Shown: in pieces, positions 7,289 through 13,560 of the stretch
How the letters are laid out: each line of letters opens with the position of its first letter
How positions within the stretch are numbered: position 1 is the first letter of the stretch
Assembly (NCBI GenBank): GCA_021323835.1
Contig: JAJPKI010000078.1
Location: 1 to 14,446, forward strand
Direction: 5' to 3'
DNA from: Verrucomicrobiota bacterium
Lineage (GTDB): Bacteria; Verrucomicrobiota; Verrucomicrobiia; Limisphaerales; UBA11358
DNA: 14,446 bases
The notes under the pieces: model-generated
Databases searched by the model: none
What the model was told of the DNA's origin: nothing
What the model saw: only the letters and a program-made list of their open reading frames with translations
Made by a program: the position numbers and the translations under genes

Positions 7289-8377
7289 ATGGAACTGTTT
7301 CACCGCATTTTAAAAACGGCCGTCGAGGGCGGCGCATCGGACGTGCATTTGAAAATCGGCACTCCGGTCATTTTCCGCATCAACCGTGAATTGATTGCCG
7401 TGGATTCGCCGTTTCCGACCATCGAATGGATGAATAAAGTGGTCGAGGCGATTACACCGGTGCATTTGAAGAAGCGACTGGATGACGAGCGCGAAATTGA
7501 TTTTTCCTATTTCGTTCCAAACATCGGACGCTTCCGCACAAATCTTTTTCAACAACGCAATCAATGGTGCCTGGCGATGCGCTACGTGAAAACGAATGTG
7601 CCGACGTTTGAAGAATTGGGCTTGTTGCCGCAAATCAAAAAAATTGCCGAATCCCCGCGCGGAATTGTTTTGGTCGCCGGCTCGACCGGTTCGGGCAAAT
7701 CCACGACTCTCGCGGCGATGCTCGAACACATCAATGCCAATTTCAAAAAGCACATCATCACGCTCGAAGACCCGGTTGAATATGCATTCGAAGACAATCA
7801 ATCCGTCATCGAGCAGCGCGAGATTGGTTTGGATTCACTTTCATTTCATCACGCGCTCAAACATGTGCTGCGGCAGGACCCAGACATCATCATGGTCGGC
7901 GAAATGCGCGATAGCTTGAGTTTCTCGGCGGCGATGAGCGCGGCGGACACGGGACATTTGGTTTTGTCCACGCTGCACACGACGACGGCGGCGCAATCCA
8001 TCACGCGCATTTTGGATTTCTTTCAAGCCGATGAGCGCGAGCAAATTCGTCGTCAACTTGCCGGCTGCCTGCGCGGCGTGATTTGCCAACGCATGGTGCC
8101 GACGATTGATGGCAAGATGACACCGGCGCAGGAAATTATGTTGAACTCGCCGCTCGTCAGAAAATTGATTGAGGAAAATCGTTTGGACAAATTGTCGGCG
8201 GCGATTGAAACCGGCACGGATGACGGAATGCTTTCGTTCAATCAAGCGCTTTTCAATTTGGTGAAAGCAGGCAAGGTCACAGAAAAAGAAGCGCTGGCCA
8301 AAGTCAGCAATCCACAGGCGTTGGAAATGAATTTCAAAGGAATCTTCCTCGACGAAGGCCGCCGGATTATCAGTTGA
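7289..8377 (+). CDS. pilT: Type IV pilus retraction ATPase
   Basis: A hexameric AAA-like secretion ATPase that powers retraction of type IV pili at the inner membrane, giving twitching motility and DNA uptake. The 362-residue protein has the N-terminal ASDVHLKIG motif (16-24), Walker A GSTGSGKST (131-139), the Asp box ITLEDPVEY (157-165), Walker B DIIMVGEMRD (199-208) and the His box GHLVLSTLHT (222-231). VRKLIEENR (290-298) corresponds to PilT's AIRNLIRE helix, which separates PilT from the extension ATPase PilB. The length is typical. The start gives the standard N-terminus, though no Shine-Dalgarno is visible. It lies alone: no other pilus gene is nearby, and mtnP diverges from it across 58 bases. 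PilU is the main alternative; the PilT-like C-terminal helix favours PilT. Confidence 0.93.
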   Translation: MELFHRILKTAVEGGASDVHLKIGTPVIFRINRELIAVDSPFPTIEWMNKVVEAITPVHLKKRLDDEREIDFSYFVPNIGRFRTNLFQQRNQWCLAMRYVKTNVPTFEELGLLPQIKKIAESPRGIVLVAGSTGSGKSTTLAAMLEHINANFKKHIITLEDPVEYAFEDNQSVIEQREIGLDSLSFHHALKHVLRQDPDIIMVGEMRDSLSFSAAMSAADTGHLVLSTLHTTTAAQSITRILDFFQADEREQIRRQLAGCLRGVICQRMVPTIDGKMTPAQEIMLNSPLVRKLIEENRLDKLSAAIETGTDDGMLSFNQALFNLVKAGKVTEKEALAKVSNPQALEMNFKGIFLDEGRRIIS

Positions 8378-8401
8378 CAAAGCTGACTGGATTTGTAGTA
8401 A
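8374..8401 (+). promoter_or_regulatory. Candidate rrf2 promoter (TTGACA-N16-TAGTAA)
   Basis: TTGACA at 8374-8379 overlaps the pilT stop codon, and TAGTAA at 8396-8401 follows after 16 bases. Transcription would then start near 8407-8409, almost on the GTG start codon at 8409, implying a leaderless or nearly leaderless message, in keeping with the missing Shine-Dalgarno. The -35 is perfect, the -10 weak. Confidence 0.45.
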
Positions 8402-8408
8402 TTCACAA
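8391..8408 (+). promoter_or_regulatory. Candidate Rrf2 autoregulatory site
   Basis: ATTTGTAGTAATTCACAA here matches 15 of 18 bases of ATTAGTAGTCATTAACAA at 8926-8943, which is the right arm of the inverted repeat before the YezD-type gene plus flanking bases. Both copies end at a start codon. A TGACT element (8384-8388) upstream could be the partner half-site, but it is 3 bases closer than in the perfect operator. This suggests that the regulator binds its own promoter. Confidence 0.45.
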
Positions 8409-8870
8409 GTGCGGGTTTCTAAAAGAGCCGATTACGCTTTGCGCGCCATGTTCACATTGGTGGACCATTTTGGCAGCACGCCGATTCCCATCCGCGAACT
8501 CGCGCGACGCAACGACGTTCCAAAAAAATTTCTCGAGCAAATCATGCTCGATTTAAAATCTCAAGGTTGGGTGAAAAGTGAGGCGGGAATTCGCGGTGGA
8601 TATTTGCTGGCAAAAAGACCGGACAAAATCACAATGGGCGAGATAATACGGCATTTTGACGGCATTTTGGCGCCAATTGGCTGCGTCTCGGTGACGGGCT
8701 ACGAACGCTGCTCGCAAGAACCGGTTTGCAAATTTCGCCGCGTTTTTTTGGATGTTCGCAATTACGTTGCCAGCGCGATGGATAAGGCTGTGCTTTCGGA
8801 AGTTGCCAAAAGCGCGCCGGTTTCCAAACGTGAAGTGTCTGCGGGATTTATCGGCGGCGAAGGTATTTAA
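8409..8870 (+). CDS. Rrf2-family transcriptional regulator, probable sulfur-assimilation repressor
   Basis: A cytoplasmic DNA-binding protein of 153 residues with a GTG start; reading from it gives the family opening (M)RVSKRADYALRAMFTL. The winged helix-turn-helix covers about 27-65: IRELARRNDVPKKFLEQIM is the recognition region and SEAGIRGGYLL the wing. Three cysteines lie at 92, 101 and 107 (C-x8-C-x5-C). The family's iron-sulfur members (IscR, NsrR) have three cysteines in the same region with tighter spacing, so cluster binding is possible but not assured; CymR-type members instead sense cysteine status through partners. The gene sits directly before a promoter with a perfect inverted repeat and a sulfate-uptake operon, so it most likely represses those genes when sulfur is plentiful. 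No Shine-Dalgarno is visible. Confidence 0.9.
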   Translation: MRVSKRADYALRAMFTLVDHFGSTPIPIRELARRNDVPKKFLEQIMLDLKSQGWVKSEAGIRGGYLLAKRPDKITMGEIIRHFDGILAPIGCVSVTGYERCSQEPVCKFRRVFLDVRNYVASAMDKAVLSEVAKSAPVSKREVSAGFIGGEGI

Positions 8871-8888
8871 AATATTTTCAAAAAGCGG

Positions 8889-8916
8889 TTGACAAATTTT
8901 GAATCGCCGACATAAT
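8889..8916 (+). promoter_or_regulatory. Promoter of the sulfate operon (TTGACA-N16-CATAAT)
   Basis: A perfect -35 box TTGACA (8889-8894) is followed after 16 bases by CATAAT (8911-8916), one mismatch from the sigma-70 consensus. Transcription would start around 8922-8924, giving a leader of about 20 bases before the ATG at 8943. It is the best promoter in the window. Its -10 overlaps the inverted repeat, so a bound repressor would block it. Confidence 0.75.
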
Positions 8917-8939
8917 GACTACGTAATTAGTAGTCATTA
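8913..8939. promoter_or_regulatory. Perfect inverted-repeat operator, probably for the Rrf2 protein
   Basis: TAATGACTAC (8913-8922) and GTAGTCATTA (8930-8939) are exact reverse complements of 10 bases around a 7-base AT-rich centre. The element covers the -10 box and the expected transcription start and ends 3 bases before the ATG of the next gene. Position, symmetry and the adjacent rrf2 gene fit a repressor operator. As RNA most of it would form the leader, but it lacks a terminator U-run. Confidence 0.75.
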
Positions 8940-8942
8940 ACA

Positions 8943-9122
8943 ATGAATGCGATTGCGACAAAAATAAACGAAGGCAAGGCCGGTGAAATTAACTGGCTGG
9001 AAATTGTCCGCCGACAGGTGGCTTCGCTACGGTTTGGCGTCGTGCAAATTGTGGTCCACGATTCGCAGGTGACGCAAATTGACAAAACCGAGCGCGTGCG
9101 GCTGGATAAATCGCACTCATAA
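8943..9122 (+). CDS. YezD-family (DUF2292) small protein
   Basis: A 59-residue protein that begins MNAIATKINEGKAGEINWLE. The block INWLEIVRRQVASLRFGVVQ followed by IVVHDSQVTQIDKTERVRL is the typical DUF2292/YezD pattern: an amphipathic helix, then a short beta-strand pair in which the G-x-V-x-I-x-V-H-D-S core and the T-E-R/K-x-R-x end are conserved. Such small proteins are often encoded near sulfur-assimilation genes, as far as I recall, but the biochemical role is unknown; a nucleic-acid-binding or regulatory role is sometimes suggested. It is the first gene after the operator and has no visible Shine-Dalgarno. The next gene follows 83 bases later. Two in-frame stops lie close together at its end (TAA, TTT, TAA). 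Confidence 0.88.
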   Translation: MNAIATKINEGKAGEINWLEIVRRQVASLRFGVVQIVVHDSQVTQIDKTERVRLDKSHS

Positions 9123-9205
9123 TTTTAACCGACCAGAAATCTGGAGGCAAACAACCTGAACGAAAAGGCTGACCGGCTAACCGGAAGCGCATTGGAGAAG
9201 ATGAA
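9123..9205 (+). other. Possible structured leader before the porin gene
   Basis: The gap between the YezD-type gene and the porin can form short hairpins: CCAG-AAAT-CTGG (9133-9144) and CCGG-CTAA-CCGG (9173-9184), with AGG/CCT elements between. After the second stop of the upstream gene the same frame stays open (9129-9209) and ends in an ATGA overlap with the porin start, though it has no ATG of its own apart from one near the end. This could be chance, decayed coding sequence or a regulatory leader. No known riboswitch class is recognised. Confidence 0.3.
9194..9197 (+). promoter_or_regulatory. Shine-Dalgarno GGAG of the porin
   Basis: GGAG lies 8 bases before the ATG at 9206, good spacing. 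Another ATG at 9201 is too close to it and in a different frame that stops at once, so 9206 is the start. Confidence 0.7.
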
Positions 9206-10657
9206 ATGAAATTGAAATGGATATTGTTGACGGCGTTTGTGAGCGCGCAAATTGGAATTGCTCGCGCACAAGATGCTGCCGTTTCGGGAATGAATTCGGA
9301 CATTGACGCGTTGAAAAAAGAAATTCAAGCGCTCGAACAGAAAGTGGACGCGTTGGAGCAACAAAAAACGCAACAGCAATCTACGACACAAGTGGAAGAT
9401 TTAGACCAGCACGTGCGCATTCTCGAACGCAAGCGCGAGATTGATGAAGAAAACGCCGCGGCGACGGCAAAAACGCAGCCGAAAATTTCCGTTGGCCCGG
9501 ACGGCGTCAAATTAAGTTCGGCAGACACGAATTTCGTTTTTAATTTGCACGGCCTTGTGCAATTGGACAGCCGGAATTTTTACAATGCTCCGGTCAAAGG
9601 CGTGGATGGTTTTATTTTGCGCCGTGCGCGCCCGATTTTTACCGGCACGGTTTATCACGACTTCGATTTCAACTTGACGCCTGATTTTGGCGGCAACACG
9701 GTCCAAGTTTTGGACGCCTACGCGAATTATCGCAATCGTCCAGAATTTCAGGTGCAAGCCGGCAAATTCAAATCGCCGGTCAGCCTGGAGCAATTGCAAT
9801 CCGACCCGGTAACTGCATTCAACGAACGTTCGCTGGTGAATGATTTAGTTCCGAATCGTGATTTGGGTGCGGATGTTCACGGCGATTTATTTGGCGGTGT
9901 GGCGAGTTACGCGGCAGGAATTTTTAACGGCGCGCCGGATTACAGTGGCACGACGACGAATTCCGATTACGATAACAACAAAGCATTTGTCGGCCGCGTT
10001 TTCTTTCAGCCGTTCAAGCCGACTTCAATTTCATTTTTGCAAGGATTTGGTTTTGGCATCGGCGGCAGTTACGAAGCGGACCACGGCTCGGCAACGGGTG
10101 CGTCGGGCTTGACGTCGGGTTACACGACAGACGGCCAACAAAAATTTTTCACTTACACGAACGGCGTTTTCGCCAGCGGAACGCATTGGCGGCTGGACCC
10201 GCAGGCAAATTATTACTGGGGGCCGTTGTGCGTGGCGGGCGAATACGTGATTTCCGACCAGCAAGTCGCGAAAGGCGCGGCAAAAACAGATTTGCGCAAT
10301 CGCGCTTGGGACGTGACGGCGGGCTGGGTTTTGACCGGCGAAAGCGCTTCTTACACCGGCATCACGCCGGCGCATCCGTTCGACCCGCGCAAAGGTCAAT
10401 GGGGCGCGGTGCAAATCGTCGGACGTTACGCTGACCTGGACGTGGACAACAAGGCGTTTCCCGTTTTCGCCAACCCGAACACTGCCGCTTCATCGGCACA
10501 TGCATGGTCGGCAGGCGTGAATTGGTTTTTGAACAAGAACATTCGTGTGAACGCCAGCTATTCGCACACGATATTTGCCGGCGGCAACGGCACGGGCGCC
10601 ACCGTGACGAAAAATCCCGAGGATGTTTTCTTCACGCGCGTGCAATTGGTATTCTAA
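9206..10657 (+). CDS. OprO/OprP-family outer-membrane porin, probably for sulfate
   Basis: A 483-residue outer-membrane channel. It begins MKLKWILLTAFVSAQIGIAR with a signal peptide, cleavage being likely after ARA at 19-21. Residues about 32-57 and 63-85 form a short coiled coil (DALKKEIQALEQKVDALEQQ), common at the N-terminus of this group. The barrel begins near 108 with NFVFNLHGLVQLDSRNF; FILRRARPIFTGTVYHDFDF is the recognisable OprO/OprP block, and PEFQVQAGKFKSPVSLEQL another. The last residue is Phe (RVQLVF), the usual assembly signal for beta-barrels. Family members are called phosphate- or polyphosphate-selective, but here the gene lies behind a likely sulfur-responsive promoter and directly before the sulfate-binding protein, so sulfate is the likelier substrate. 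This is inferred from context. Confidence 0.9.
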   Translation: MKLKWILLTAFVSAQIGIARAQDAAVSGMNSDIDALKKEIQALEQKVDALEQQKTQQQSTTQVEDLDQHVRILERKREIDEENAAATAKTQPKISVGPDGVKLSSADTNFVFNLHGLVQLDSRNFYNAPVKGVDGFILRRARPIFTGTVYHDFDFNLTPDFGGNTVQVLDAYANYRNRPEFQVQAGKFKSPVSLEQLQSDPVTAFNERSLVNDLVPNRDLGADVHGDLFGGVASYAAGIFNGAPDYSGTTTNSDYDNNKAFVGRVFFQPFKPTSISFLQGFGFGIGGSYEADHGSATGASGLTSGYTTDGQQKFFTYTNGVFASGTHWRLDPQANYYWGPLCVAGEYVISDQQVAKGAAKTDLRNRAWDVTAGWVLTGESASYTGITPAHPFDPRKGQWGAVQIVGRYADLDVDNKAFPVFANPNTAASSAHAWSAGVNWFLNKNIRVNASYSHTIFAGGNGTGATVTKNPEDVFFTRVQLVF

Positions 10658-10698
10658 CTGGCACTTTAATAGCTGACGAAATTAAAAAATTACGAACT

Positions 10699-11694
10699 AT
10701 GAAAACTTTTTTGAAAATTTTTGCCATCGTGCTTGCGCTGGCAAGCTGCACGCAAGCCAGGGAGATCAAATTGCTAAACGTTTCCTACGACCCGACACGT
10801 GAACTGTATTTGGATTACAACGCTGCGTTCACGAAATATTGGAAGGCGAAAACCGGCGACGACGTGAAGATTGACCAATCGCACGGCGGTTCCGGCAAAC
10901 AGGCGCAATCGGTGATTCAAGGACTCGAAGCCGACGTCGTCACGCTTGCGCTGGCATATGACATTGATGCGATTGCGCAACAATCGAAGTTACTTCCCGC
11001 TGATTGGCAGAAACGTTTGCCGAACGACAGCACGCCTTACACTTCGACAATCGTATTTCTCGTGCGCAAAGGAAATCCAAAAAATATCAAAGACTGGGAT
11101 GATTTGATTAAGCCGAATATCAAAGTCGTCGTGCCGAATCCGAAAACTTCCGGCGGCGCGCGCTGGGCGTATTTAGCTGCTTACGCTTATGCGCTGGAAA
11201 AAAACAGTCGCGACGATGCAAAGGCGAAGGAATTTATTAAGGCGCTTTACAAAAATGTTCCCGTGCTCGATTCCGGCGCGCGCGGTTCGACAATTACGTT
11301 CGTTGACCACGGCATCGGCGATGTGTTGCTCGCATGGGAAAATGAAGCGCATCTCGCATTGAAAGAATACGGCGCGGACAAATTTGAAATCGTTACGCCA
11401 TCATTGAGTATTTTGGCCGAGCCGCCGGTCGCTGTTGTTGACAAAAATGCCAAACGCCACGGCACGACGGAAGTCGCGCAGGCCTATTTGCAATATTTAT
11501 ATTCCGACGAAGGACAGGAAATCGCCGCGCGCAATTTTTATCGCCCGCGCAACGAAGCGGTTGCCAAAAAATACGCGGACAATTTTGCGCAATTGAAATT
11601 GGTCACGATTGACCAGGAATTTGGTGGTTGGAAGAAAGCGCAGGAAACGCATTTTGCCGACGGCGGAACGTTCGACCAGATTTATCAACAATAA
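10699..11694 (+). CDS. sbp: Periplasmic sulfate-binding protein of the ABC transporter
   Basis: This 331-residue protein captures sulfate (or thiosulfate) in the periplasm and hands it to CysT/CysW. The frame is open much further upstream, into the porin, but the ATG at 10699 gives a proper secreted protein: MKTFLKIFAIVLALASCTQA is a signal peptide. LASC (14-17) fits a lipobox, so it may be a lipoprotein; cleavage after TQA is the alternative. LLNVSYDPTRELY (25-37) and QSHGGSGKQAQSVIQGLEAD (60-79) are Sbp/CysP signatures, with Ser and Gly of SHGGSGKQ at the anion site. NPKTSGGARWAYLAAY (147-162) and EFGGW (307-311) are further family blocks. The gap to the porin is 41 bases without a clear Shine-Dalgarno. 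Sulfate versus thiosulfate cannot be settled from sequence. Confidence 0.95.
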   Translation: MKTFLKIFAIVLALASCTQAREIKLLNVSYDPTRELYLDYNAAFTKYWKAKTGDDVKIDQSHGGSGKQAQSVIQGLEADVVTLALAYDIDAIAQQSKLLPADWQKRLPNDSTPYTSTIVFLVRKGNPKNIKDWDDLIKPNIKVVVPNPKTSGGARWAYLAAYAYALEKNSRDDAKAKEFIKALYKNVPVLDSGARGSTITFVDHGIGDVLLAWENEAHLALKEYGADKFEIVTPSLSILAEPPVAVVDKNAKRHGTTEVAQAYLQYLYSDEGQEIAARNFYRPRNEAVAKKYADNFAQLKLVTIDQEFGGWKKAQETHFADGGTFDQIYQQ

Positions 11695-11704
11695 TTTCTA
11701 AATT

Positions 11705-11737
11705 GGCAGCGGCGTTTGCGCAAGCGACGCCGTTGCC
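11705..11737 (+). other. Strong hairpin after sbp, possible attenuating or mRNA-stabilising element
   Basis: GGCAGCGGCGT (11705-11715) pairs with ACGCCGTTGCC (11727-11737) over 11 positions with one G-U pair and an 11-base loop. No T-run follows (the next bases are GCAAATAAAAATT), so it is not a standard intrinsic terminator. It stands between the binding-protein gene and the downstream operon genes. Similar hairpins elsewhere stabilise the upstream message and so raise the ratio of binding protein to permease. Confidence 0.6.
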
Positions 11738-11752
11738 GCAAATAAAAATTAA

Positions 11753-12580
11753 ATGACCATCGCCGACAGCCCATTAAAAATTGCGACACAATTACCCCGT
11801 GCAAAACGTCGTTCCATTTCGGATTTGCTCGCGCCGTTGGAACGCATCGCCGCAACATCGCCAAATCTCGTCGCCAACCACGAAGCGCGCTTTGAAATGA
11901 GCGGCGAGACTTACGATTTGCCGCGCTATTTATTTGTCGGGCCGCGCGGCGGCGATACGCCGATTCGCATCGGGATTTTCGCCGGAATTCATGGCGACGA
12001 ACCCGAAGGTATTCATGCGATTGTGCAATTTATCAAGTTGCTCGAAACGAAACCGGAATTAGCCGCCGGATATTATTTGTCGTTTTATCCGATTTGCAAT
12101 CCGACTGGTTTTGAAGATGCCACGCGCTTTTCGCGCAACGGAAAAGATTTGAACCGTGAATTTTGGAAGAATTCCGCCGAACCGGAAGTGCGATTGCTTC
12201 AAGCCGAATTGCAATCGCGCTCGTTCCAGGGAATCATTTCGCTGCACACCGACGACACGAGCGACGGTTTTTATGGAATTGTCGGCGGCGCGACGCTGAC
12301 AAAAAATTTGATCGAACCCGCCTTGCGCGCTGCGGAAAAATTATTGCCGCGCGACGAACGTCCAATCATTGACGGGTTTGCCGCGCACAATGGAATCATT
12401 CGCGATTGCTACGAAGGCATTTTGACCGCCCCGCCGCGCGTTCGGCCGCGTCCGTTTGAAATTATTTTGGAAACGCCGAGCGCCCCGCCGAATTATTTGA
12501 AGGAAGCCGCATTTGTCGCGGCGCTGCAGACAATTTTACTCGAATACCGAAAGTTCATCGCATACGCTGCGAATTTGTAA
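11753..12580 (+). CDS. M14-type zinc carboxypeptidase / AstE-aspartoacylase-like hydrolase
   Basis: A zinc-dependent amide hydrolase of 275 residues. Zinc ligands are visible as H80 and E83 in GIHGDEPEG (the HxxE motif) and H165 in ISLHTDD. NGKDLNREFW (129-138) carries the substrate-binding Asn-Arg pair, and E240 in EIILETPS is the expected catalytic glutamate, so the enzyme should be active. There is no signal peptide, so it is probably cytoplasmic. Members of this superfamily remove C-terminal or acylated amino acids (carboxypeptidases, succinylglutamate desuccinylase, aspartoacylase); the compact length fits the latter group better. The substrate is unknown. The gene lies between sbp (58 bases upstream) and cysT (10 bases downstream), an unusual place; release of a sulfur-containing amino acid from a conjugate is one speculative role. 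Confidence 0.85.
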   Translation: MTIADSPLKIATQLPRAKRRSISDLLAPLERIAATSPNLVANHEARFEMSGETYDLPRYLFVGPRGGDTPIRIGIFAGIHGDEPEGIHAIVQFIKLLETKPELAAGYYLSFYPICNPTGFEDATRFSRNGKDLNREFWKNSAEPEVRLLQAELQSRSFQGIISLHTDDTSDGFYGIVGGATLTKNLIEPALRAAEKLLPRDERPIIDGFAAHNGIIRDCYEGILTAPPRVRPRPFEIILETPSAPPNYLKEAAFVAALQTILLEYRKFIAYAANL

Positions 12581-12590
12581 TCTAAACTTT

Positions 12591-13559
12591 GTGGCCACCA
12601 GTCAACTCGCAGCAAAAAAGTTCAGAGTGTTGCCGGGCTTTCGCCTTACGCTCGGCTTCACGCTGCTTTATTTGAGCCTCATCGTGCTGATTCCGCTGGC
12701 GGCGACATTTTGGAAAACCAGCACGCTGACGTGGGGAAAATTTGTTCATTCTGTCGCGTCGCCGGCGGCAATTTCCGCTTTCAAATTAAGTTTCGGCGTT
12801 TCATTTCTCGCGGCGATTGTGAATTTGGTTTTCGGTTTGCTCGTCGCGTGGGTGCTTGTGCGCTACAAATTTTTTGGCAAACGCATCGTGGACGCGCTCG
12901 TGGATTTGCCGTTCGCATTGCCGACGGCTGTCGCGGGTATCACGCTTGCGACACTTTACGCCGAAAATGGCTGGATTGGAAAATGGTTTGCGTCATGGAA
13001 CCCGCGCCAGAGTTTGATTTATCATTCGCATCATTTCACCAATGAACTTTCGAAAATCTCGTGGTTGTCCATTTTTCACGCGCCGTGGCACTGGCTTATT
13101 GTTCACACGCCAAATTCATCGTTACATCTTCAAATTTCCTACACGTGGCTCGGAATTTTTGTCGCGTTGACATTTATCGGATTACCATTTGTCGTTCGCA
13201 CCGTGCAACCGATTCTCGAAGACATGGACGTGGAAATTGAAGAAGCCGCGGCGACTCTCGGCGCGAATCGTTTGAAAACTTTTCGTCGCGTGATTTTGCC
13301 GATGCTGTTTTCGCCGCTGCTCACCGGATTTGCGCTGGCGTTCGCGCGCGCACTCGGCGAATACGGCTCGGTCGTTTTCATTTCCAGCAACATTCCGCTC
13401 AAAACACAAATCGTTCCGCTGCTCATCATGAGCAAGCTCGACCAATTTGATTATTCCGGCGCAACGGCGCTCGCTGTCGTCATGCTCGTGATTTCATTTT
13501 TGCTGCTGCTTGGCATCAACCTGTTGCAATGGCGCACGACGCGGCATCATACAATATAA
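12591..13559 (+). CDS. cysT: Sulfate ABC transporter permease CysT, with loop insertion
   Basis: An inner-membrane permease that forms the sulfate channel with CysW. The GTG at 12591, 10 bases after the preceding stop, is chosen; the only upstream in-frame ATG (12513) would overlap the hydrolase gene and add 26 unrelated residues. The resulting 322 residues carry a first membrane helix at about 19-40, then FKLSFGVSFLAAIVNLVFGL, VDLPFALPTAVAGITLATLY (104-123), and GIFVALTFIGLPFVVRTVQP (188-207). EEAAATLGANRLKTFRRVIL (217-236) is the EAA loop that contacts the ATPase. Known CysT proteins are near 277 residues. The excess lies between NGWIG and YTWLG, at about 134-181: a His- and Trp-rich stretch of some 42 residues with a partly hydrophobic core (ISWLSIFHAPWHWLIVH). 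CysT and CysW genes are 1 base apart. Confidence 0.94.
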   Translation: MATSQLAAKKFRVLPGFRLTLGFTLLYLSLIVLIPLAATFWKTSTLTWGKFVHSVASPAAISAFKLSFGVSFLAAIVNLVFGLLVAWVLVRYKFFGKRIVDALVDLPFALPTAVAGITLATLYAENGWIGKWFASWNPRQSLIYHSHHFTNELSKISWLSIFHAPWHWLIVHTPNSSLHLQISYTWLGIFVALTFIGLPFVVRTVQPILEDMDVEIEEAAATLGANRLKTFRRVILPMLFSPLLTGFALAFARALGEYGSVVFISSNIPLKTQIVPLLIMSKLDQFDYSGATALAVVMLVISFLLLLGINLLQWRTTRHHTI

Positions 13560-13560
13560 A

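Noticed and set aside
7841..8380. A 179-codon minus-strand frame
   Set aside because: Antisense to pilT, whose motifs are complete; the composition is that of a shadow.
8913..8939. The inverted repeat as an intrinsic terminator of rrf2
   Set aside because: The stem is AT-rich and no T-run follows; it lies on a strong promoter, so an operator explains it better.
10504..10698. 65-codon upstream extension of the sulfate-binding protein
   Set aside because: It overlaps the porin coding sequence and would bury the clear signal peptide starting at 10699.
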